Source: Bacilli bacterium
GTDB taxonomy: Bacteria > Bacillota_I > Bacilli_A > RFN20 > CAG-826
Direction: 5' to 3'
DNA length: 58,079 nucleotides
Assembly: GCA_017470115.1 (NCBI GenBank)
Contig: JAFUEZ010000014.1
Location: 1 to 58,079, forward strand
Numbering within the stretch: the first letter of the stretch is position 1; every line of letters begins with the position of its first letter. The translations under genes were made by a program, and so were the position numbers. Below, piece after piece: positions 42,244 through 51,075 of the stretch. The notes beneath the pieces were generated by a model. It ran no database searches. It had not been told where the DNA came from and saw only the letters and a list, made by a program, of their open reading frames with translations.

Positions 42244-44418
42244 ATGAGAAATAATTTTAAAAATTCAGCACTTATTTTATCTAGTTTATTTTTACTTGGA
42301 TTAGCTTCTTGTGGTGATTCGAATAGTAGTAATAATGATGAAACACCTATACCTATTATTGAAGAAGATCCAGTTGGTGATATTTTTGGTGATGACGTAA
42401 CACAAGCCATTGAATCAGAAGAGAAATTAGTATTAACAAGTACTCAAGTCGGTACAAAGAATAAAAATACTTGTATTTATAAAAGCATTTCTACAAATGT
42501 AGAAGAAGGCGGGACATCAGTTTCTTATTCATCATATTATGTTCCAAAAGGCGCATGTACAGATGGTACATATATTTATACAATTTTAAACGCTAAAACT
42601 GGTACAAGTAAGGGTACTGGATATGATGTTGGCATTATTGCTAAATTTGATACAAGTTTAAATGTTATTTCTTATACAAATAGAAGCTTCGTTTGGGGTA
42701 ATAAGGTAAGATTAAATTATTTTGAAGGATACTTATATGTTACATCAACTGATGCAAATGATATCACTTCATATGGCGATTCAATTGTTTATAGTGGAGG
42801 CGCTTTAAAATTTGATACAAATCTTAAATTAATCGATGATGGTTATACTTTTAATTTAGAAATCGATGCTGATGGATATGTTGAATATATAGGGAACTAT
42901 AAAGAAAAAGTAGCTGCTATTTATAATGATAATGGTGATAGGAAATTATATTTAATAGAAAAAAACAGCGATAAATACGAAGTTAAAGAAACATCAATAG
43001 ATTTTTATAATACTCCAAATGGAAGACACTTAAATGGTATTCAAGTTAAGGAAAATTATATTTATGGTATTTATTTTGTTAACGGATCTTGTGAATTAGG
43101 TGTTTTAGATTGGTCAGGAAATATAATTTCTTTTGAAACAATTGATAACCCAGATGAAGGAACTTCAACTAATTTTAATTATCAATCAATATTAGAAATT
43201 CATGGAAGATTATATTATACAATCTCAAATTGGGGCACCTATAATGGATTTGGTTTATATAATGTTAAAAATCAATATTATGATGAAAACCAAGTAATGT
43301 ATACTGTATCGTTTGATACAAATGGCTCAGATAAAAAAGTACGACATCAAATAGTGCTCTCAGGTGAAGATATTCTACCTGTAAATACTGAATATTCATA
43401 TACTGATAAAAATGGTAAAGAATATGAATTTGTATTAGATGGCTGGTATGAAAATCCTGCTACAAAATTTGATTTTGAGACAAAAATAACTCATGATTAT
43501 GTTTTAAAAGCTAAATGGACTTTTGATGATGAATTTTTTGCCGTAAAAGAAAATGCTGAAGTTAGAGCTAAAGGAACTGCAGCAAGAATCATGTCTTTTA
43601 ATGTTTTATGTGATGATTACAACAATAAACCTCCAGTAGATGATAAAAGAGCTAATCAAGTATTTAATTGTATTGAAAGATATCTCCCAGATGTAGTTGG
43701 TTTACAAGAATTCGATGATGAATTTTATGCAAAAAGCGACACACTTCTTGATGGATATAAAATTGTAAATAGAAGCAATAATAAAGTAAATGGTCATACT
43801 AATTATTCAACTATTGCTTATAACGCATCTACAGTTAGATTAGTTAATTATGAACAAATTAGATTAACTCCAAACGATAATGATAATTGTAGAAATCTTA
43901 CAAAAGCATTATTTGAATTTATTTCTGGAGATTATGAAGGAAAACAATTCATTGTTACCTCAAATCATTGGAATTTAACTGATAGTGCAAGAGTTCAACA
44001 AGCTAAATTTGTTGGTGAATATTATAATTCTTGGAGAGAACAATATGGATATGATGTTCCAATCTTTATGACTGGTGACTGGAATTCTAGTGATATTCAA
44101 GAATCATATTCAACATTACTTGAAACAGCTGATAATTTATATGATACAAAACACGCAGAAAAAATTGGTTTAATATGTGATAATTACCATTTAGGTAATG
44201 GTCTTGCTCCAGCAACAATTGAAAAAGCAACCAATATTTCATATTTCTGGACAAGAGGAAGAGAATCATTCCTTCCAAGTAATGTTAAATCAACAAACAC
44301 AGTAGATCATATATTTGCTGATGAAGATGTAACATCATTATTTGCCGATACAATAGTAGATGATGATGCACTTGGATGTTCTGACCATGCTCCAATATAT
44401 TCTGATTTAATGTGGTGA
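42244..44418 (+). CDS. Lipoprotein with endonuclease/exonuclease/phosphatase domain
   Basis: The protein has 724 aa. The signal peptide has lipobox GLASC (Cys23) and a Ser/Asn-rich linker follows. Residues ~60-340 form a beta-rich region of unknown family. A Listeria/Bacteroides-type (InlB B-repeat-like) module containing VSFDTNG, FVLDGWYENP and YVLKAKWTFD covers about 350-430. The C-terminal metal-dependent EEP domain has MSFNVL (450-455), LQEF (Glu489), GDWNSSD (612-617) and SDHAPI (Asp714, His715). It could be a surface nuclease or a phosphodiesterase/sphingomyelinase-type enzyme. AAGAGG precedes ATG 42244. Confidence 0.83.
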   Translation: MRNNFKNSALILSSLFLLGLASCGDSNSSNNDETPIPIIEEDPVGDIFGDDVTQAIESEEKLVLTSTQVGTKNKNTCIYKSISTNVEEGGTSVSYSSYYVPKGACTDGTYIYTILNAKTGTSKGTGYDVGIIAKFDTSLNVISYTNRSFVWGNKVRLNYFEGYLYVTSTDANDITSYGDSIVYSGGALKFDTNLKLIDDGYTFNLEIDADGYVEYIGNYKEKVAAIYNDNGDRKLYLIEKNSDKYEVKETSIDFYNTPNGRHLNGIQVKENYIYGIYFVNGSCELGVLDWSGNIISFETIDNPDEGTSTNFNYQSILEIHGRLYYTISNWGTYNGFGLYNVKNQYYDENQVMYTVSFDTNGSDKKVRHQIVLSGEDILPVNTEYSYTDKNGKEYEFVLDGWYENPATKFDFETKITHDYVLKAKWTFDDEFFAVKENAEVRAKGTAARIMSFNVLCDDYNNKPPVDDKRANQVFNCIERYLPDVVGLQEFDDEFYAKSDTLLDGYKIVNRSNNKVNGHTNYSTIAYNASTVRLVNYEQIRLTPNDNDNCRNLTKALFEFISGDYEGKQFIVTSNHWNLTDSARVQQAKFVGEYYNSWREQYGYDVPIFMTGDWNSSDIQESYSTLLETADNLYDTKHAEKIGLICDNYHLGNGLAPATIEKATNISYFWTRGRESFLPSNVKSTNTVDHIFADEDVTSLFADTIVDDDALGCSDHAPIYSDLMW

Positions 44419-44503
44419 TATTTCATGTGGGGATTTAAAATTTTATTTCACTTTCTCATTTTAAAGTTGTAATACATATCAACATATAGAAGAGGAAAAA
44501 GAA

Positions 44504-44698
44504 GTGAAATTAAGAAATAACTTAAAAGCATCATTAATTTTAAAGATTTTATAGGCTGTGATAGTAATTGTTGGTACAATTTTATCTTTTGTAATGCCAA
44601 ATCTTGCTAAAGATAATAAAGTTAGATCACCATTTTTATTATCTTCAGTGCGTTTTGATAATAAAAAAAGCGACTTAATCGAAATTAAGCGCCTTTGA
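44504..44698 (+). pseudogene. Small membrane protein gene with in-frame TAG
   Basis: Behind a good ribosome binding site (AGAGGAAAAAG) a GTG frame reads MKLRNNLKASLILKIL, then TAG at 44552-44554. It continues open as AVIVIVGTILSFVMPNLAKD to TGA 44696. The hydrophobic helix spanning the stop makes sense only as one protein, so this looks like a nonsense-broken gene. Its distal codons overlap the minus-strand terminator of the HIT gene. Apart from this and a T-rich stretch, I see nothing in the 299-nt gap 44419-44717. Confidence 0.5.
44663..44692 (-). terminator. Terminator of the HIT gene
   Basis: On the minus strand GCGCTTAAT / ATTAAGTCGC forms a stem with one bulge and a TTCG loop, followed by seven T. 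Confidence 0.8.
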
Positions 44699-44717
44699 TT
44701 TGTTTAAATTTTGAAAA

Positions 44718-45137
44718 TTACTTTAAATTTTCTTTTAATTCTTCAGCAAGTGCAGGTAAATTTACGTCATCAATTTTATTAAATTCAAGACATAAGCCAT
44801 CAGGTGCATTGTATCTAGGAATTACATGAACATGGAAGTGCATTACTGTTTGACCAGCTGCTTCATAACAATTAGATAAAATGTTAACACCTTTAGCACC
44901 GAGTTGTTTAATTTGCACTTGGCCAATACGTTGAGCTAAATCATAAACTTTGTGCATAATATCTTTAGGACAACTTAAGAAATTTTCATAATGGCCTTTA
45001 GTAACAACTAATGTATGTCCATATGAGACAGGGTTTACATCTAAGAACGCTACAACATCATCGTCTTCATAAAGTATTGTAGAAGGAATAATTTTATTAG
45101 CGATTTTACAAAAAATACAATTTTGATCGAATTTCAT
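44718..45137 (-). CDS. HIT family nucleotide-binding protein
   Basis: The protein has 139 aa. The zinc-binding start CIFCKIANKIIPSTILYEDD and the histidine triad HFHVHVIPRY are both intact, as in the Hit/HinT branch (purine nucleoside phosphoramidase or dinucleotide hydrolase). AAAGGAGG lies 8 nt before the ATG. It has its own terminator and follows, in the same direction, the two foldase-like lipoproteins; a terminator separates them. Confidence 0.94.
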   Translation of the reverse strand: MKFDQNCIFCKIANKIIPSTILYEDDDVVAFLDVNPVSYGHTLVVTKGHYENFLSCPKDIMHKVYDLAQRIGQVQIKQLGAKGVNILSNCYEAAGQTVMHFHVHVIPRYNAPDGLCLEFNKIDDVNLPALAEELKENLK

Positions 45138-45162
45138 TTTATTAGCCTCCTTTAAATTGTTA

Positions 45163-45187
45163 AAAAAGGCCTTAGTAAGGCCTTTTT
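45163..45187 (-). terminator. Terminator after the foldase-like lipoprotein pair
   Basis: AAAAAGGCCTTA with TAAGGCCTTTTTT is a near-perfect palindromic stem with T and A runs on both sides, located just after the stop of the 629-aa gene. Confidence 0.88.
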
Positions 45188-45188
45188 A

Positions 45189-47078
45189 TTAATTTTCGAA
45201 TAATTTTGGATATGTTGATTTGAAGTAATCAAATACATCTTGATCGTGGTAATTGATATTACATTGCTCTAAGTAATATGTTAAAGCGTTTGTAGTATAA
45301 GTTGAACCAGTTGCAAGTGTATAAGCTGATCTTCTAACTTTATCTTCAATTACAGTTTTTTCTTCAGCAGTTGTATCGTCATCGATTGAAACTAAATCTG
45401 GAGTAACGACATCGATAATTTCAACAACATAGAAGTTGCTTCCATCTTCCCAAATAATTGAATCTTCAGCACTTGAATAGTTATCTTTCTTTAAGAAGAA
45501 GTGTTCTTGAGCGGTATTTGTCTTATAGATATACCAACCTTGGTAACCAGCAGTAGATTGAGCTGGGCCCCATTCGTTCATTAAACCATAAGCATAGAGT
45601 TTATTTTTAATGTCTGTTGGTAATCCAGAAGCATCTTTTGTATACCAGCCTTCTGTTTGATAATTCTTAACTCTGATGTCATCAGTTTTAATTTCTAAAC
45701 CTACAATTGGGTCATAAGTAATTGAATCAATTGAAGTGAATGATGAGTAATTTGATGAATTGTTTGTATTTCCATCATGAGTTAATGTTGAATAATCGTC
45801 AATTAAATCAGCATATGGTGTATTTTTATAGTAACTTAAGTCTCTACCATCACCATAATCTTGAATATATCCAAGTCCTGCGTGACCATCTAAGTTTGCA
45901 GATGGGTTGTCGCTTGTAGCAGTGCCAAAGATTGATTGAGCTAATGCTTTTGTATGGGTTGGATCTTTTTCAATATCAGATGTAACACCTTTCCAAGCAT
46001 TTGAAGCAATTTCGAATTTAGCGTTAGTTGCTAAATCTAAATTTTCTTGTACGCTTGATGCGTTTCCAGTGATATAACTTCCGACAAATTCTTTCATGAA
46101 TCTGGTGCCATTTTTAGCATCATTATCAGAAATTGAGATGTAATTAACTTTTCTTGATTGAGTATTTCCAACAGCACTATATTGTTCTTGGATAATATAT
46201 TGTTCAACAAGTAAGTTTTGAATAATTGTAGGAAGAATTGAATTGTTTACATAATCAAGATAGTAGTTGACATGTAAAACCTTTTTAATGTTTGCAAGAC
46301 CTTCAGGGCTTGTAGTATTAAATTTTCTATCAATTAATACACCATCAGTAAATCCGTGTGTGGTATATGAAGCAGGATTATTTAAATCAAATTCTTCAAA
46401 ACCATTGAACAATTCATCACTACCAACTGTTTCATAAGTATAGTGATTTTGATATGTTGGGTTTTCATAAAGAACTGTTTCTGCATCGACTTCAGCACCT
46501 GTAGCATCAACGATAGTATAAAGTTTCTTGTAGATATCTCTAGCAAATAAGACTTCATAGAAACGATTGTTTCTCTTATAAGTAGAAGTGTTAGCTTCAT
46601 CCCATAATGTTGTAACAACCTTTTCTTCGATTAATGCTTTAATTGCATCAAGTCTATCTTCAAATTGGCCAACAGCTGGATCATCATCTTCCATAGTTAA
46701 TTTGAAAGCTGTATGTTTCCAGTTTCTATATGCTTTATGTGAAGAAATGAATGCTTTTTGCTCTTCGCTTGATTTGCCATCATAATCAGTTAAAGCGACT
46801 TTAAATCCTGAATCGCTAACTGAATCTTGTTGAATTTCGAATTTACCTAAAACTTTTTCTGCAATACTAACAGCAAGTAAGTTTTTAACATCTGATGAAT
46901 ATGAACTTCCAGTTCTAATTGAATCATAGATAGTTGTTAATGTGTTGTGATCTAAAACAATTGTTGTATCGGTTAAAGAATCATCACCATTAACTGGATA
47001 AGCAGTGATTCTATCACAGGATGAAAGTAATAAAACAGTTGCTGCGCCAAATGCTAATAAAGCGTTTTTCTTTTTCAT
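45189..47078 (-). CDS. Large lipoprotein, PrsA/SurA-like without a clear parvulin domain
   Basis: The protein has 629 aa with lipobox LLSSC (Cys21). Function not recognised. The N-terminal part has alternating helical segments like the SurA/PrsA chaperone region. The long middle is Asn/Ser/Thr-rich. The C-terminal segment has FYVVEIIDVVTPDLVSID, which resembles the strand-rich end of foldases. No histidine-containing parvulin strand such as VKHIL is present. It lies 13 nt downstream of the parvulin lipoprotein gene with GGAGGGAAAAG as site, so the two are probably co-expressed and may be diverged duplicates. Confidence 0.7.
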   Translation of the reverse strand: MKKKNALLAFGAATVLLLSSCDRITAYPVNGDDSLTDTTIVLDHNTLTTIYDSIRTGSSYSSDVKNLLAVSIAEKVLGKFEIQQDSVSDSGFKVALTDYDGKSSEEQKAFISSHKAYRNWKHTAFKLTMEDDDPAVGQFEDRLDAIKALIEEKVVTTLWDEANTSTYKRNNRFYEVLFARDIYKKLYTIVDATGAEVDAETVLYENPTYQNHYTYETVGSDELFNGFEEFDLNNPASYTTHGFTDGVLIDRKFNTTSPEGLANIKKVLHVNYYLDYVNNSILPTIIQNLLVEQYIIQEQYSAVGNTQSRKVNYISISDNDAKNGTRFMKEFVGSYITGNASSVQENLDLATNAKFEIASNAWKGVTSDIEKDPTHTKALAQSIFGTATSDNPSANLDGHAGLGYIQDYGDGRDLSYYKNTPYADLIDDYSTLTHDGNTNNSSNYSSFTSIDSITYDPIVGLEIKTDDIRVKNYQTEGWYTKDASGLPTDIKNKLYAYGLMNEWGPAQSTAGYQGWYIYKTNTAQEHFFLKKDNYSSAEDSIIWEDGSNFYVVEIIDVVTPDLVSIDDDTTAEEKTVIEDKVRRSAYTLATGSTYTTNALTYYLEQCNINYHDQDVFDYFKSTYPKLFEN

Positions 47079-47091
47079 GACTTTTCCCTCC

Positions 47092-49233
47092 TTATCCTAA
47101 ATAGATTGCAGAACTTTTGCCTGCATCGATGTTATCGTACTTGGTGTTATAACCAGCGCCGCCTTCTTTATAAAGACTTGCATCACCAAAGTTTGTAGCT
47201 AAGATTTCTGGTAATAAGTAATACATTCTCTCGTTAGTTTGAGCTTTGATTTGGTTGTCATAAGCTGTCCAGCTATCTTCGAGTGATTTTGTATTGCTAA
47301 TTTCTTTATCTTTTAATTGAATTGCGACATATTTGTCGACGATTCCTTGAACATCAACGTTATTAATCTTATTAAGTTTAATTCTTAAGTCACCATTAGT
47401 GTCTCTGTTTAACCAATAATATTTGTTATAAGTTGTAACATTTTCTTCTAATGCGCTATCAATATTTCCACGTTTTTCAGCGTATGTATCATATGTATAG
47501 TCAACAAATGAATCAGCAGTGATGTAATTTGATTGGACATATGTTTTCTTTGGAACATACATTGTCTTGCCATTTGGTAATGTTGTTGGAACATTAGGGA
47601 ATGATTCAAGATATTGTGGTCTCATTGTTTCAGGATCTAAAGCGTTAACACTCTTTGGATCTTCAGGAGCAAAATATTCTTCTAATGATGTTTTGAATTT
47701 CTCAGCTTCAGTTGTTGATAAGCCTTGTGATGTGTAATTTGCGATTGTATTTTCGAAGTTAACATCATCAACATCGAAACCTGATCTTTCAATAACAATG
47801 AAGTGGACACCACCGGAACTTTCTTTATTTCTAACGACAAGAATAGGATTCTTTTCGTTATCAACTAAGATTTTCTTTGTGACATCAGTGCCATTGATTT
47901 TGAATGTGTATTCAACAAAGTTTTGATCTGAAACGCCTTCAATTGAACTTGCTGTGCCTTTTGTTGCATAGTGACCAGTATCATCGATATCTGTAAATAC
48001 GTTGTTACCGCTAATTCCATCTAATCTCTTATGATAACCAGCAGCATTTGTTGGACTTGGGTTATTTAAATCGCTTGATCCGCCAGTTAATTCAGCACTA
48101 GTCCAAGCTTCTTCATAAGTAATAAAGCCAACGTTTCTATTTTGGAAGTATTTATTGAAGTAGATGTTTCTTGGTAAGTAATCTTCATCACCACCATAAA
48201 CAGTTTTACCACCACCAAAAGTAGTGACATCTTTTGTTTCTTCTAATTTTTTAAGAACGCCAACAGGGATAAATGTTGCGCCAAAATCTTCTAAATTATT
48301 CTTAACATTTTCAGGAATGTGTAAGTTTTCTAATTTTTCTTCATATTTAGAATCTAAACCTGCACCTGTTCCATCGACATATTTGTTATTAAGGAGTAAG
48401 TCCCAGGTGTATGAACCTAATTTAAATTCATTAACGAAACCTGTACTTGCTGACATGATGTAATCACCACCAGAATCTTTTGAACCTGGATCTTCTGAGT
48501 AGTTTTTAGCGACTTCAGCAAAATCAACACCTTCAGTAAGTCTCATAACCATCTCATATAAGTTATGGGCATTATCACTTGAAATGTGACCATGTGTATA
48601 ACCATAGTCTTGTGATGCATCTGTTTTAATTAAAATATGTTTGACGTGATAAGGAACATAGTTTTCTAAATATCCTTCTTTACCCCAAAGTAAGTTGTAT
48701 TCTTGTTGAAGTTTCAATTCTTCTTCATCGGTGAAATCTGAACTATCCCAAGCTTTGAAGGTATCTAAGAATTCTTCATCGACTTTTTCAGTCATTTCAG
48801 AATAAATAGTATCAAGATAAAATTCTTTATCTTTAGCTTCGTTAGTCATATTAGCTTCATCATAGCCTTTACTAGTCAAATAGTCGTACCAGTTTTGACC
48901 TGCGTCTTCAGCTTTTTCTTTTTCACTTGCGATTGTATTTTCAGTGGCTTCAGTGACATCTGCCATATAATCACTTAAGATACCGCCTTTTTCAAATGAT
49001 GAACGAACAACAATCTCATATAAAGCATTATATAATGCTTGAGCATGAGAAGTTCTATCTTCATTAACATACTTTGCAAGAATATCATCTGTTGACAAAC
49101 TATAAGATTCACCTTGGTAATTGTAACTTAAAATAACACCTTCTTTATTCCAGGAGATGTTGTCACAACTAGAAAGAGTGATTGTAGCAATAGCAGTGAG
49201 AGCTAGACTTATAACTTTCTTTCTATTCTTCAT
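47092..49233 (-). CDS. PrsA-like foldase lipoprotein with parvulin-type PPIase domain
   Basis: The protein has 713 aa with lipobox TLSSC (Cys23). A parvulin-like domain starts at YHVKHILIKTD (195-205), contains DFAEVAKNYSEDPGSKDSGGDY (238-258) and is followed by a long C-terminal extension absent from usual ~290-aa PrsA proteins. The tail has GGVHFIVIERSGFD, which also recalls a parvulin strand. It probably assists folding of exported proteins at the membrane surface, where this genome places several lipoprotein enzymes. GAAAGGAAT precedes the ATG. It is first of a two-gene unit. Confidence 0.82.
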   Translation of the reverse strand: MKNRKKVISLALTAIATITLSSCDNISWNKEGVILSYNYQGESYSLSTDDILAKYVNEDRTSHAQALYNALYEIVVRSSFEKGGILSDYMADVTEATENTIASEKEKAEDAGQNWYDYLTSKGYDEANMTNEAKDKEFYLDTIYSEMTEKVDEEFLDTFKAWDSSDFTDEEELKLQQEYNLLWGKEGYLENYVPYHVKHILIKTDASQDYGYTHGHISSDNAHNLYEMVMRLTEGVDFAEVAKNYSEDPGSKDSGGDYIMSASTGFVNEFKLGSYTWDLLLNNKYVDGTGAGLDSKYEEKLENLHIPENVKNNLEDFGATFIPVGVLKKLEETKDVTTFGGGKTVYGGDEDYLPRNIYFNKYFQNRNVGFITYEEAWTSAELTGGSSDLNNPSPTNAAGYHKRLDGISGNNVFTDIDDTGHYATKGTASSIEGVSDQNFVEYTFKINGTDVTKKILVDNEKNPILVVRNKESSGGVHFIVIERSGFDVDDVNFENTIANYTSQGLSTTEAEKFKTSLEEYFAPEDPKSVNALDPETMRPQYLESFPNVPTTLPNGKTMYVPKKTYVQSNYITADSFVDYTYDTYAEKRGNIDSALEENVTTYNKYYWLNRDTNGDLRIKLNKINNVDVQGIVDKYVAIQLKDKEISNTKSLEDSWTAYDNQIKAQTNERMYYLLPEILATNFGDASLYKEGGAGYNTKYDNIDAGKSSAIYLG

Positions 49234-49416
49234 ATAGTATTCCTTTCAATAAATATCATTGTACATGCAAATAGCCTTATAATTTTATATTATAAGCGTG
49301 ATGAAAACAACAATTATTTTAATTTTGTCGTTTGTTTTTTATAAAAACAAATGTGATTATACCAAAAAGTTTTATTTCTATGAAATAATATGATGGAAAT
49401 TTTATTATCATTTCGA

Positions 49417-49445
49417 TTTACGAGTAATGTTGATTAGTATAAAAT
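49417..49445 (+). promoter_or_regulatory. Promoter of the suf operon
   Basis: TTTACG (49417-49422), 17 nt, TAAAAT (49440-49445). The start would be near 49452. The divergent 49234-49451 gap also contains an inverted repeat around TTTGTTTTTTATAAAAACAA (near 49330) and a TATAAT-rich stretch for the minus-strand genes. Confidence 0.55.
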
Positions 49446-49466
49446 GTTGCAATGAAGGAATTCAGT

Positions 49467-50300
49467 ATGAAAAAACTTGTTATAAAGAACTTACATGTAA
49501 GTGTTGAAGAAAAAGAGATTTTAAAAGGATTAGACCTTGTTGTTAACGAAGGTGAAGTTGTTGCTGTGCTTGGACCAAATGGGCATGGTAAATCAACTTT
49601 ATTAAACGCAATAATGGGAAATCCAAGATATAAAGTAACAGAAGGCGAAATTTTTCTAGACGATCAAAACGTTCTTGAAATGAGCGTTGATGAAAGAAGT
49701 AAAGCCGGATTATTTTTAGCTTTCCAAACGCCTGCCGAAATTCCTGGAGTTAATTCTTCTGAATTTTTAAAAGCAGCAATTAATGAACATAACGAAAAAC
49801 GTTTATCTCTATATCAATTTTATAAAGTTCTCGATACAGCAAGTAAAGAAGTTAATATTCCTTTTGAAATGTTTAATAGAAATCTTAATGATGGATTTAG
49901 TGGTGGCGAAAAGAAACGTAATGAAATTTTACAAATGATGCTACTTAATCCTAACATTGCAATGCTTGATGAAATTGACAGTGGTCTTGATGTTGATGCA
50001 ATTAATACTGTTAGTGATTGCATAAATAAGCAACACAAAGAAAAAGGAACTGGTTTCTTAATCATTTCTCACTATGCAAGATTATTTGAACTTGTTAAAC
50101 CAACAAGAACTGTTGTTATTGTTAATGGCAAAGTTGTTTGTGAGGGTGGTCCAGAAATTTATAAAAAGATTGATAAATTTGGCTATGAATGGATCAAGAA
50201 AGAATATGGTGTCAGTATTGAAAAAGAAGAACAACCAATGAACAAAGTTTCACTTGGCACATGTGCCACAAAAGAAGTAATTACAAATGGAAATAAATAA
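49467..50300 (+). CDS. sufC: Fe-S assembly ATPase SufC
   Basis: SufC is the ABC-type ATPase of the SufBCD scaffold. The protein has 277 aa from this start: Walker A GPNGHGKST, FLAFQTPAEIPGV (Q-loop region typical of SufC), signature FSGGEKKRNEI, Walker B NIAMLDEIDSGLDVDA and ISHYARL. The extra C-terminal tail ends KEVITNGNK. ATG 49467 is chosen because AGGA lies 7 nt before it and the protein begins MKKLVIKNLHV like family members. ATG 49452, which would be leaderless, adds five residues. Confidence 0.95.
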   Translation: MKKLVIKNLHVSVEEKEILKGLDLVVNEGEVVAVLGPNGHGKSTLLNAIMGNPRYKVTEGEIFLDDQNVLEMSVDERSKAGLFLAFQTPAEIPGVNSSEFLKAAINEHNEKRLSLYQFYKVLDTASKEVNIPFEMFNRNLNDGFSGGEKKRNEILQMMLLNPNIAMLDEIDSGLDVDAINTVSDCINKQHKEKGTGFLIISHYARLFELVKPTRTVVIVNGKVVCEGGPEIYKKIDKFGYEWIKKEYGVSIEKEEQPMNKVSLGTCATKEVITNGNK

Positions 50301-51075
50301 GGTAGAAAATAACGTTTTAAACATAGTTGAATCAGGTCAATTTGATCTCAATTTTTTGCTTGATTCTGAACTTGTTATTAACGTCTTCGATAACCTTAGT
50401 GTTACATTTGATTTAAGGAAATATAACGATAAAAATATCCTTATTAATGTAGGCAAAAACAGTGTTTGTGAATTAAGATTTATTGTCGAAAACACAGAAA
50501 AAACATTGAATTTGCAGGGTTTTTGTGCTGATAATGCAGTATTTAATGTATATTATGCTGATTTATCTGATGGAAATACTCATATAAATATTGAGTCAAA
50601 TCTTAAAGGGAAAGAGTCAAAAACAGACATTAGATATTCTGTTATTAGTAGAGATTTGAATCTCAAAAAATACAATATTTCTATTAATCATTTCAATGAT
50701 AAAACTAAATCAAATTTTGAAGGTTTTGGTGTTGCAACGGGCACTAGTGAAGTTGTTTCAAATTGTGTTTCCCATATACATGAAAAATGCATCAAAAGTG
50801 AAGCTCATCAAATATCAAAAATTATTCTATTTGATGAAAAGAGTAAAGCACATGCCGATCCTGTATTAAAAATTGATTGTGATGATGTTATTGCAAGCCA
50901 TGGTGTTGCAATTGGCGCTTTAAATAATGATCATATTTTCTATTTAAAATCTAGAGGACTTACCAATGATGAGGCTCGTAGATTAATCGTTTTAGGGTAT
51001 CTTTTACCAATTAAGAATTATTTTGGTGAAAAAGATGCTGAAAAAATTGCTAATCAAATTAATGGAGATTTTTAA
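50287..51075 (+). CDS. sufD: Fe-S assembly protein SufD
   Basis: The protein has 262 aa, shorter than typical SufD (350-440 aa), the missing part being at the N-terminus. The beta-helix core and the conserved C-terminal part are recognisable: KAHADPVLKIDCDDVIASHGVAIGALNNDHIFYLKSRGLTNDEARRLIVLGYL, quoted here only in pieces as KAHADP, DDVIASHG and SRGLTNDEARRL. It partners SufB and SufC in cluster assembly. It overlaps sufC by 14 nt and sufS by 1 nt. Confidence 0.9.
   Translation: MEINKVENNVLNIVESGQFDLNFLLDSELVINVFDNLSVTFDLRKYNDKNILINVGKNSVCELRFIVENTEKTLNLQGFCADNAVFNVYYADLSDGNTHINIESNLKGKESKTDIRYSVISRDLNLKKYNISINHFNDKTKSNFEGFGVATGTSEVVSNCVSHIHEKCIKSEAHQISKIILFDEKSKAHADPVLKIDCDDVIASHGVAIGALNNDHIFYLKSRGLTNDEARRLIVLGYLLPIKNYFGEKDAEKIANQINGDF

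Noticed and set aside
44552-44554. TAG as a sense codon (amber recoding)
   Set aside because: Other genes such as sufB and the small gene at 22143 end with TAG at the expected place, and one interrupted small gene is better explained by a nonsense mutation.
45189-49233. Many open frames opposite to or shifted from real genes (for example 46588-46785 plus, 48224-48463 plus)
   Set aside because: They lie inside genes with clear families or signal peptides, lack ribosome binding sites and have unnatural composition.
49452-49466. Leaderless start for sufC at ATG 49452
   Set aside because: The spacing to the -10 box fits, but ATG 49467 has AGGA at 7 nt and the family N-terminus. The case is ambiguous and was not counted among the leaderless genes.
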